A DNA stretch of 64,000 bases, from positions 902,717 through 966,716 of the forward strand of contig VYZB01000289.1 of the NCBI GenBank assembly GCA_013397455.1. The letters run 5' to 3'. The notes beneath the pieces are model-generated. The model was not told where the DNA came from. It made no database searches and was given only the letters and a program-made list of their open reading frames with translations. This stretch comes from Crotophaga sulcirostris (Eukaryota > Chordata > Aves > Cuculiformes > Crotophagidae). A program made the translations under genes and the position numbers. Positions 39,601 to 51,600 of the stretch are shown in pieces. The stretch's first letter is position 1. Each line of letters begins with the position of its first letter.

Positions 39601-42600
39601 AAATGTCATTCTTGCTGACTGCAAAGCCCTTACCAAAGAGGGAAAGGCTGGGGGGGGGGAGGTGGATACAGAAGAAGCAGAAGCAGGAAATATAAATATC
39701 TCCTTGCTTTGATTTTAATAAAAACAACAAAAAATATTATTGGTAGAAAAACATTTCTGCTAGCAAAACTAGAACAAAGGCACTTTGCTCCCCTTGAATA
39801 GCTATTTCACTTTAAATTTGCTTTGGACTTTTCAAATCTTTCAGTTTTGCATAAGCATATACTGAAGGCTGTTGGAACCTTTCAAAGAAGTCCAAGTGCT
39901 GTATCATTAAATTGAATTCTAATCAGATCTAGCTAATATTACATTTAGCTAATATAACATTTAGAGGGATTTGAAATCAGTCATATTCTGTTCTGTTTTC
40001 TTTCCTGACTAGCTGTCAATATTCTTTGGAACGTGAGGGTTGTTATTAGCACTCTCATTTGTAGTATTCTTTGAAACTAAAGCATTATTTCATCATTCAG
40101 ATCTGCCTTTTCAAAATAGTCACTCAAGATCAAGGATTTCTGTTTCATTCTCCTCTTCCTCAGAGAGAGTTTCTCAAAGAGGTTACATTTACTTGAAAGC
40201 AGCCCTCTTGTATTCAGAAAGGCTATTTCAGATCTATGGAGTAGCCAGTAGCCAGTGAAAGTAATGACTTTCATTTCAGTTTAAGAGTGTTTTGTTTGGA
40301 CACCTCACACAAGCTGTGAGGACGAGATACCAGCATGCTGAGCAGGCACCATGTTAGAGGAGAACGTAAGGACCACCTCTGAAGAGAAGCTTTCAAAAAG
40401 CATTTCGTTACTGATTTGTCCTGTTAATGGCAGGAGAGAATCATGGCTTTGCTGCTTCTTCAGCACTACACACATACCACGAAGGGATGAGTGACTCAGA
40501 TACACAAGGGGGAAGACGTGTAAACCAAGAATAGATGTATACAGAAGTCCTTGCCTGACCTCAAACACATTTCAGGCTGTGGCTCCATCTTCCTGGTAGT
40601 GCACTCAATAGAGTAACTCTGGTTCAAACTGAACCCAGCAACTCTGCTTGTCAAGAGGAAGCAGCAAGGTCAGTGTTATTCTTCCTACCCTGTGAAGTGA
40701 TGATGAAGATTTTTGTGCCAAGGGAGTACCCGCACTTAAGTATATTGGTCATGGTGAGTCACCATGAAGCCACGAACACTAGATACACTGATATATCTTG
40801 TTTTTTCTTGAACAGACATTGGGCTAGTTTTTGCTTGTGGTTTTGTTGATTTACGCTGGTTTAAGCCTACAAGCAACTTGGAGAAAAAATGTCTTTAAAT
40901 TGACCTAACACCAGTTAAATATAGAAATAATATAGAATACAATATAGAGTAAGTATATACAACAGAGAAAAAGTAATTTCTTCTGGGCTGCTAAATCCTT
41001 TCTTCACTACCCTAATATCTGAATAATTGCAGACTTCACTAAATTTTTGTTTAGATTTTGAACATTACCCAGTAAACACTGGCAGTATTAAACTTACGGA
41101 TTAAATGGAAATATAACACAATAAGGCTTAGCAGACAGGCACTCAGTATATGACTACGAGGTTTTCAGACATGTCTTTCAGCTAGGATCACCTTATTGGA
41201 GAGTTTTCTGGAGCCACATTAATTTGCTTGGCATCCAGTCAAGCATCAGAGAATTAAAATTTCTGAAGCAGCACTGGAAGAAGCGTTAGTGAAGGACACA
41301 GTCTCCATCAGTCTTGTATTGCTTTTTCTCACCACAGCCTTTGGGCCATGGCAGCAAGCTCAGCCCTGAACCTTTGCCCCAGGGAGCAGCAGAACCCCCT
41401 CCTCCCTCAGCACTCCTTTACCTTCTCCAGAGGCACCTTCCAGAGATTAAGATCTGACCACAAGTTACCTACTCTGTCAGCCAACAGCAGTGCTCTCTCG
41501 TGCAGACTGTTAGAATAAGATATTGTACCTCAAAAAGCATTATCTCCTTTCCATCCTTTACTGGACAAGGCAGATGCTAGCATTCATGTGCAAAGAGCCT
41601 GCAGTGAAATCTTGAAGTCCATCCTTCCTTAAAGAAAGGAGAAAAGATAGGGACAGCAGAGTAGCCCTCCCTCTGCAACATCTCAAGTCTCCAGGCAGAC
41701 TCCAGGCACAGTCTTCTTCTACCTTCAGCAAGGTGGTTGCCACATCATCTTCCTCAGAGGTCTTCCAAGAGAAGGCTTGCTCTGCTCTTCCCCTTGAGAC
41801 TGGGTCAGGGGCCCAGAACAACCAAACCGTCTCTTTGCCTCACCTTTTTGGGCAGGTTTCCATCAGGACTTCTCCCTGGACATCTCCAGTCACAGCGATG
41901 CCAACAGCTCACTCCATTCACCCACTGCTCCATCTTCCTCCCCCAGTTCCTCAGTCCTAAAACCACAAGGAGGATAATGTAACATAACGTAACCTGTACT
42001 ACCCTGTCCCACCCCTCCTGTCCTGTCTCCACTCCTCCCCACCCCAAGATGTGCAGGCAGACACCCAAATAAGCACAGGGAGAAGAAGGAGGGAAAACTC
42101 TGCCTAGCAGTCTACAAGAACAGCCCAACCTGGTCAAAGAGCAATTCATATTTGAATTAAAAGTTGGGATTTGCAGTAGATGAAGCAGGACATTTCTCTG
42201 GAGTGTCCGTCTGTGAAACCTGAGCAGATCCTGGCTCACCTCAAGACTCTTGACATGAGAAGGGTAATACTGAACCTTGTTCCTCACCAAAGGAGCTCCC
42301 TCAAGTTTGATTGGATCAGCACTGCAGCTGAGGCTGGCCCATACCACAGGGCAGCTATGGATGTTGTGGGCAGCAGCAGTCGTTGCAGCTGGTGACCCCT
42401 CTGTGGTTTTGATAAAAGCCTATACTTATTTGTTACAGGAGTTCTTGCTCTTCCCGGTCCCTGGTTCAAAGCCTTGGAGTATTTACTGTAGGGCAAACCA
42501 AAACAGTGCGCACATAGAGATGCTTAAAGCGTGTCAACAGTGCATATGAGCATCCCCTTACTCCTGAAGGGTCAGGCCTGCTGTTCTCCTGGACATCTGA

Positions 42601-45600
42601 AAAAGGCCAGAGAGATAGGTGAAAGCACTGCCTTGGCTGGCTTAGACATGGCCCCTGTGTTAGCCCCCGTTCCTGGTGCTCTCATCTCCCCTTTCCTTAG
42701 GACTAAATTGCACCCCCCTAAGAGCTGTGTAGCTTCCTAAGAATGGGAGAATTTAGGTAAGACTAAATAGGAAAACTTCCCTGTAGAGAGGGAATAATCA
42801 TGTAAGTGCACTGTTTTTCATCATATAATAATCACGTAAGTGCACTGGCTTTCATGGCCTTTTGAAGAACATAGCATATGAAGGGAGAGAGTGTCTATGT
42901 TGGATTCAACTATCACGGCCCAGGGGTGCACCCTCTTTTCCTTCTGAGAAGTAAGTTTGCAGTAGGTTGACGAAAAGAGTCAGAGCCTCTCCTCCTGCCT
43001 GCATGGCTCCACACTCAGCACAGAGCACAGCTTGGGCAGAGCAAAGAAGCCACTAAGCCACAAAAGAGCATCTTAATAACACTGGCTCCTAACAGGCTGG
43101 AGATAGAGAAGCTGCCCTTGCTCAGGGCTACTGATTCAAAGCAATATGAAGCAGAAGGATTTATACAGCTCACATGCGCAGCTGTCAGGGATGGGATAGT
43201 GGCTGGACTGGACATCTGATCCCAGGAGGCAATCCATTTATGCCTAAAGCCAGAATCTATCTTACATGAGGAACAGCAGTGGCTCCTGTGGGTGAATGGT
43301 TTATTTCAGGCTTCTGGAACTAAATAGAGGCACCACAAGGGAAATGAAAGTCTTCAAAGTAAAATTACTGGCCTGCTGTGCTTTTCCTTAGCAAGCTGTC
43401 TTTTGGCTGGGCTGACCACTGGAACGTGTGTTGCCTAGCACTTCCACAGCAGACTTTTGGTGGCATTTGATACATTCCCCTCTCCCAAACCTAGCTATGT
43501 CTTTGATTCAGAATACATTTTAATGCACAATATAATGTATGGTGACAGTTAGCAACTCTCCCATTGTGACAATCTGGCAACTCTGTAGTCTTAGAAATAC
43601 AGGTCTGTCTGCAGTGGCCATTTGTGACTTATAAATTGTGTTGGTGTGAAGCCACATTTTCTTTTTTTTTTTTTTTTTTAACAGTGAAGCATTACCTGGT
43701 GAAATGTCCCCAGAACAGGTAGGAGATTATACCTCTCTTTACTATAACAAAAGGGAACAGTTCTTGGGGGTTTTTTTTGTATGTATGCTGAAGAAAATGA
43801 GTAATGTTTTCCAAAATGCCTGCAGGAGGATAGAGTCCCATCCATGAGTCATGAACATGCCTGCAAGCTAACAGTTGCTGTGCATGATAAAAGAGACCTA
43901 CCTTGGGCTGTAGATCCTGCAGGTGCTTCATTGAGGCTCTGAATTGCTTTCTGGAGAGGGCTGCTTTCATCCTGTGTGGCTTTATAGGTTTTCCCATCGC
44001 TTCACCAGATGGTAATGACTTAAAACATTCGGGTACATAAAACAAACCATAATGTAACCCAGTGACTCTTGCACCCAGGAACAGGGAGTGAGTCTCAAAA
44101 GCAGACTTTCCAGGCCCACAATCTTCTTCCAGCTGAAGAATCCAAGTGATGGAAAAAATTCAACTTCTGCTGCAATCATTAATCACTGTCCCTTTAAATA
44201 CCACTTGCTGCCAAAAGTTTTTGATTGTGTGATGTGATAAAACTGATTTCCATCATATGCTCTTCTTCAGATATAAATTGTGCTGGAACTGCAGCAAAAA
44301 AATATGGCAGTATTTTACAAAAAAAAAAGATTAAAGAGAGATGCTTTCTAACAATGCAGAGGAACAACTGTTTCCCAGGTTTCAGTGACATAAAACATGT
44401 TTCTAGCCTTATAGTTTAAATCCAGTACCACTTGGTATCAAAGATGCTATTTCTCATAATATCTTTCTAGATATTATGAGATTCATTTTCAAGTATAGCA
44501 TATCCTAGATCTTCAAATACTGTAAGTTTTAGGACTTTCTCATGGGATAATTGCTGTATTCAATCTAATCAACACTCAGATGTAAGTGAAGTCACAACAA
44601 AACAACAGAGTTCGAAAAAGGCCAGTACAGACTGAAACTTTCGTGTTGTTCACGGAAATGTCTTTGTTCTGTGACCCTGACCAGCTGTTGCACCACACCA
44701 GAAATTTAGAGACAGCTCAGCAGTTTTCATTTTCCCCTGGATGTTTTCTTTCCCCTTCTTTATTAGCTGCTGGGACAAAGTTGGAATTACAAAACCAAAA
44801 AAAAAGACAGAAAGGAGAGAGGGAGGAAATCATAGTAGATTGGTAGAGAACACAAGAAGAGGACTAAAATGAGACCTGATTGAAAAGACGACTGAAAAAA
44901 TGAAGCATGTCAGTCAGATAAGACTCCTAATACAGAATCTGCCTCTCTGGGAATACATGATGTGGTACTGATACTACTGCAAACATTAAACTTAGGAGGC
45001 TGAATAGCAGGAGAAAAAACAGCCAGCATGATTTCTTCACTATAAAATGGACTCTTCAGAAGTGAAATAAATGCATGAGTCTATATGGATAAAAATAAGA
45101 TTTCTTGTATTTCAGTGTGGCAAAATATGCTAATGAAAGTCTTGATGCCCCAAATGCATGTCTGAAGTGTATTGACTTCAGGACTTTAAAATTAAATAGC
45201 TGTGAAGTTATTACGACTATCATCATTTTTGTTATGTTTCACACTTAGTACCAGGTTTTTTTCCACCCTCTGCTCAAAACACAAACCATTAATTCATTTG
45301 CACTCACGTCTCTTTACCTGTGCATTCCTTTTCTTGGCATTTAATTCAGCACATTTAGACCGAAAATCCAGCGTCCATTAGGCCAAACCAATGAACTAAC
45401 TTGCATGAGATTCCTGCCAGTCAAAATGACTACACTGTGCAAAACTCAGCCTTGATTAGAGGGGCTCAGCTTTAACTCCCTTAGTGATATTTCAAATTCA
45501 GAGCAGAATTCAGTTTCAAAATTATATTAATAGTCTGGTGTCTAAGAAATGTCTGTACTCCCACTGCAGTAATACCTAAGCATCTTAAAATATTTCATGT

Positions 45601-48600
45601 CTTGACATCATAATGGTGTTTTTACTCAATTGGAATCTGAAGCACAAAGGGCTAAGTGATTTGCCCCAGATGTCGCAAAATGGCCTTGGTAGAAAAGAAA
45701 ATTAAATCTAGATTTCCTGAATAGAACAGAACAGTGTTTGTATTGTGGTTTCCTACTTGACCAACAACAAAATAAGAAAAAAAAATCACCCAAAACCATT
45801 TCTTTCCCACTTTTTAAAAATAACTACCTAAAAGTATAAAAGATTCAGTTATTTTGGGTTTTCCAAACCACCTAATTCTTTTTTCTGGGGTTTTCTTTTC
45901 TTTAAATATCCTCCCTCTTATTCTCTTCCTTGTTATTAGCTCATTTTGCCAGTTTTCTAATACAGAAACTTTGAATATAAGAACGCTTTGAATATAAGAA
46001 TGCTTTTTTCAGTCTTTTATTTATTTGGTTTGGTTTGAACTCCCCAGTCCTTTGGTGACCGGTTTTCTAGAGACAAATAATTTGAGGTTAAAAAAAGTGT
46101 TCTAATGGTGTAGGAGCAAATTGTGCCAGGCTGAACCAGAACCAAGTACCCAATCCTCCTCCGGCATTTTCTCACACAGTTCCCCTAGTTGGAAAATATC
46201 AAAGCAGCTTCCAGTTCACTTGGGTGAATTCTCTGTCATCACCCTGCAGACAGGAGGGAATAGCTGACCTACACAACCACAGAAAAAGTCCTATATCCTT
46301 GACACTAATAAGGATAGCAAAGCCCAAAATTGCAGTAGTTTGCCAGCTTTTGGGACAGTATGTCCCAGAAGTATCAGCCATGACCTTCAGGGAAACTGCT
46401 GTCCTGGTGCCATGATTGTTAGACACCTTCCACAGTTTTTTTTCCCTCAATCTTTTTCTTACTCTCTAAAAACTCATTCGATCCTTCAAGAAATACACAA
46501 TCTGACACTATTGAAATAGGAGCCAGGAGGCTGAAGGAGGAGTTGGAGATAAAATCCTAACTTTTCTTTTAGACATAGAAAAAGACAAGCACACAAAGAG
46601 GCAGTGTTTCAGAGCCAAGAAGTCTTTTCTGAGCGTCCTTGTTTGGTTCGAGGAGCTCAGTTCTAAGAGAGCAAGTACAGTTACTGTATGTCCCAGAATT
46701 AATTAGCTCTGTATTGCCCTGGCATTCGAAAGAAAAGTGCAAGCTACAAATACATTTCTCTGTAGCTTCAGTTTTTAAGTGGCAAAACAGGAATAATAAG
46801 TAATGCAAATTGGCACTGAGTCTTGCCATATATTATGCTTAAAGTAGATGTATCAGAATGATAGTACTGTAAAGCTACACATCTGCCTTAATGACCTTGG
46901 ATTATTAAAACAAAAAACATTATGAAATCATTCTCATCCCCTTTTTGGTATTACTTGTTCTTTGTAGTTTGCTGTGTTTGGGCAATGGATCTAGGCAGGA
47001 CAGTTTCATTTCCTGCTGGTTTTAAACAATTTCATGTTTTGATTTTAATACAGAAACAAATGGTTGTTGTGGGATAGGTTCACAATAGTGCAGGCAGACT
47101 TAGAAATTATTTTAATACAACCCTCAGTTTACATAATTTATGTGATTTATTTATAAATAATGAAAATATTTTACAGTTTAAAGACTTTAAAACAAGTTTG
47201 GCAGCAAACCTATGTTTTGGAATTTGTACATGGAACAGAACTCAGGGAAATCAGTAAACCATAGGCTTTTTGGAATCTATGCAAGTATAAATGCAATGTG
47301 ATTTAATCATCGGCAGTGACATTCATTTGGATTTACAGCTGTGTAAAATTATAATGTCTCCTATTTTGTTATTCTTGTGTGGGCAGTAGCAGAGACATCT
47401 TAACTTTCATTAAGACTTTGGCCTGATTTGATTATTTTATTCTATTAATATAAAGTGAATGTTTCATTATGCAAAAGAACCTGGAGAGAAACAGCAACTT
47501 GGGACAAATGGTTTAAAGTTCAGTGAATTCGGTGTTGTCAGTGTTATGACTACGGATACCCTGGTTGGATCCATTATGTGGTTTAACCCACCAGTGCAGA
47601 ACAGAAATGTCCCCACCACCATGCTGCGTTGATCTTTCCTGGGGTGAGCCCACGGTCAGATGCATCTGAGCAGCAACTTCTTACCAAGTCATCTCCACCG
47701 TGGTAGTCGTAACTAACTGCTACACACTCTTCACCCACCACAGTTTCACAGTTTCACAGTATAACCAGGTTGGAAGAGACCTCCAAGATCATCAAGTCCA
47801 ACCTATAAGCCAACAAGCCAACACTAACACCACCCTAGCTGTTAGTTAAGATTTCTTTCCTTACCAGTTAAGCCCATACAATTTTGTTTCACGTTAGCTG
47901 CAAGCTAGAAGCACGTGCACAGTCAGTTACCACAGCTCAACTGACACGTGGTGAGAATTGCTGCAACCTAACTGCATATCCAATCCCTAAATATTCAGCG
48001 CAGGATATACTACCTCAGTCTTTGGGAGATGCTGAGGGTGAAAACCCCAGACTTAGAGAATGTTGAACGGTAACGAACTAAACATAGAAGCTTTCTTGGA
48101 CAGGAGTCTGTTCACAATATAGCTTGTACTCTGCCCTCATACCTACTAGCGCCGATGCAGCACGCATGTTCTGGAGTATGCCCGAGTTTAGAAATAGAAG
48201 CACAGTTTCTCCATTTGAGATGCACTGGGCGCACCAACCTCTTTTAAAAAGTCAGCTTTTTGAAATACGGGTGTACGAGCTGTCTGAAGGCATGCTGCAC
48301 GCTCTCCTGGCCTGCAGGCCCCTCAGCCAGATTCAGCCCAGATGCCACACTGAAGATTTTGCTTTGCCACATGCTTTCCATGTGGGCTTACACAAGTCAC
48401 CTAACTTTTCTGTGCCTCTTGGCTCTCGATGACAGTAGGGTACAAGCTCATCCTGGGTGCAGAAGTGGGGTTACGCACATTTTTGAGGAATAGGCGCTAT
48501 GCAATGAATATTTCTTGAACCTGATACTTTGCATTTTCTGTGCCAGGAAAGATCAGACTCCCGAGTTTCTCTGCCAGGTTGAAAAAATGCAAGACTCAGA

Positions 48601-51600
48601 CATTTTCAACCTTTTTAAGAGACTTTTCAGTGTGTCCCCAGGCCAAAATCCAAGTTGTTGGGCAGAGACTCTCACAAGTGGAAGGGGAAGCGTTTGCATG
48701 AACTCACTGGGTCAAACTGTCTTTTCTTCCATTCCCTTCACTTTTCCATTACACATGGGCCTCTGCCTCGCAGCTCTGGGGAGACAGTTACCAGTGTGAC
48801 AAGCACGTCCCTTCTGCAGCCCAAGAATGTAAAGAAAAAGAAGGAGAAAGAGAAACTGGAGCAGCCACCAGCCGTCCCGGAAAAAGGTATGGAAACAGAG
48901 ATGCAGAGAATACTGAGTTTTTCCAATCCTGGGCATGACCATGGAGGGACAGCAGAGCACAGGATGTCAGGACTCTGCCACAGACTCCACCTGTGGGGCG
49001 ACCTCTGCTTGCTTCCATTGGTGGAGGAAGAAGTGGCTTATGCCTGCTGCTGTGAGCAGGCTCTCAACTCTCTACAGCTTTATTGAAAAACTAGTCACCA
49101 AGTCCAAACAAAGGTTTCATCTCCCCCTAACCAGAAGAGAGGAACCTCTGTAGCACTACTCACTCTGCTGCAAGCGATTAAAGTTAGGCAAGATGAAATT
49201 TCATGTTGGGGACAGACTGAGTGGAGCCAGCACGTTGTACTCTTAAAATTGCAGGTGCACTTGGCACCTAACTTTTAAGGAATGTTTGCCATTGCCTCTG
49301 GGGTCAGTGTCACAAAATCTTGGGTGTACTTTCTGAGAAGGACTGCCTACTGGGGGAAAGGAAGGAAAAGACCTGAAGTTTTGCTGTGGGTGAGATCACA
49401 AGTTATCTCTTCTCAAGGGGTTTATTTGTTCTGGCGTCTGCACATAAACGGCATGTTTTGCGTATCAGATGCTTTAATCTCATTATTTTTTCTAATTCAT
49501 AAGCCCTGTGCTTCATTGTAAAATGTGTTACCTGAAATAAAATTAAACTCTGGTATAAGTGCATGTATTTTCTCCTAATCTGCTATTATTCTGTAATCTA
49601 TAAATTGATAATGCATATACTGAAATGATGGTGAATGATGATAATTTGAAATGATCCCTTAATATTTATTTCCATAGCTCCAATAGCCAATAATTTTCCT
49701 AAACCCAAACTCTTGAAACCTCAAAGAAAAATGATCTTGGTAAGTAATTTTCTACTACATTATTTTCTCCATATTGTTCTCTCTCAATGCAATTGCTGTA
49801 ATGTTACCAGAACTCTATTTTCAGAAACTATAAATCATACAAGTCCTTCTTTTTAAATTAATAATTTTTCAAGTGATGAATTATCTTGCCTTTTTTTTCA
49901 TTTTCAGCATTATCTAACACTGGATTATATTTTCTAGCAGTTGTCGTGTCTACAAATTTAGTCTGTTCTTAAATGAAACATGCTATTGGTTCTCACATGC
50001 TTCTGGCAGCTGGTGCTTTGGAAGGAAATACCACTTACTGACAGAATCACAACTGTACTGGTCGCACTGCTTTTCAGGCTTTTCAAGTCAGAAATGGGGA
50101 GCCTGATTCTGCCCTGCAGTGGTGTAAGTCAGGAATAACTGAATTGTAGGAATAAGATGTATGCATATAGCTCATATTAAGGGGACCCCACCCCCCGTAT
50201 GGCAATTTCTGTTGGATATGAGTTTCTGTTTGGAAAAAGGAACCCGGCAGATATATTCCAGATAAATCAAACAGATGGGGAGATGTTTCTCTAGTAACAA
50301 AGCAGTATCTGGACAAAACATCCAGAAGTAAGAGAACTTTATAACAGTATCACTGTATCACAAGGTTGGAAAGGACCTCTGAGATCATCGAGTCCAACCT
50401 ATAACACAACACTAACACCAGCCCATCATCTAAACCATGGCACTGAGTGCCTCATCCAATCTCCTCTTAAACACCTCCAGGGTTGGTGACTCCACCACCT
50501 GCCTGGGCAGCACATTCCAATGGCTAACTACCCTTTCAGTGAAGAACCTTATTTCCTAACATCAAGCCTAAACTTTCCCTGACGAAGCTAAGAGGCCACG
50601 CCCTCTAGTTCTGTCACTGGTCACCTGAGAGAAGAGACCAACCCCTGCCTGACTGCAACCTTCTTTTAGGTAGTTGTAGAGAGCAATAAGGTCAAGTAAC
50701 TTCAGCTGCATATTTAAAGAGGGTGGTCGGCTGGGCTCCCTGTATAGTCAGTAGAAAGATGATTTGAGAATAGAAACCTGATGCCCCTACTGGTTCAGAT
50801 TAAATGCTTTGAATTGCCTTTTGGCGATACTTTCTGCGTTCTCTGGCAATAGAGGGGATCAGAGTGACTAACTCCCTAACTTAGGTGATGGTGAATGCCT
50901 AAAGTTAGACCATGTGAATAACAGGAATGCCTCTGTGATGGCTTCACTTTCAGATAAGATTTAGAATTGGGAATCTTCCCACCAATTGTCAGTAAATAAT
51001 CTCTACCTTTTTAAGCATGGTCAAGGTACAACTCAGGATACCTGGGCATAATGCCAGGTGACTTCAGAACAGTTCAGCTAAAAATCTTAGGTGATATTGC
51101 TGCTTGGACATGGAGCTCACCTCTTCTCTGCTGGTCCTGCAGAGATTGCATCTTGGCCAGGCTGCTCATACAGGTTTCAGCAGAAGAAGTCGAGTTTTAA
51201 AAAAACGTGGCATCAGGGGATGACAGCCACCCTTTGCTGTGTGTAAACTGTGTTAATCACTGTGCCCAGGCACATGTCTACATCAGAAATCAGTTATTCT
51301 GCCCTCCAAGGAATAGCTTTCATCAGTTAAAGCACTCACACTCTTCATGGAGGTCAGTAAACCACATCAACACCTGCTGAACTTGAGGTAAATCTGTTTC
51401 CAGATGCTTTTTCTTTCTGGAATAAATCCAAAGATATGGGCCACAAATACCTGTGGGCTCTTCCCTTCCTACTACGCAACCCCAGTCAAGGTTCAGACTC
51501 TCTGGAGGTGAGCAGAAATAAAACCTTTTCAAACAATGAAGTCAGCTTTGTCTTTCCTACTGTGACTGAGGATCTGTATGCAGCCAGCAGACTCAGTTTT

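Larger units (their letters stand above)
43719..48773 (+). other. VSTM4 intron 5 (5.1 kb)
   Basis: GTAGGA donor, CTCGCAG acceptor. Holds an ancient MIR-like copy (45570-45725), a 17-bp tandem duplication (45969-46000), an AT-rich candidate element (47090-47480), a short CR1 3' end (47740-47840) and a second MIR-like trace (48380-48422). Confidence 0.85.

Noticed and set aside
39263..39601. 112-codon frame with a start upstream of exon 4, resembling an alternative N-terminus
   Set aside because: The upstream part has no similarity to the family and exon 4 has a proper CTTTCAG acceptor, so the extra residues are intronic.
48655..49086. 143-codon plus-strand frame overlapping exon 6
   Set aside because: Only 48774-48886 matches VSTM4. 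The remainder is intron read-through on both sides of good splice sites.
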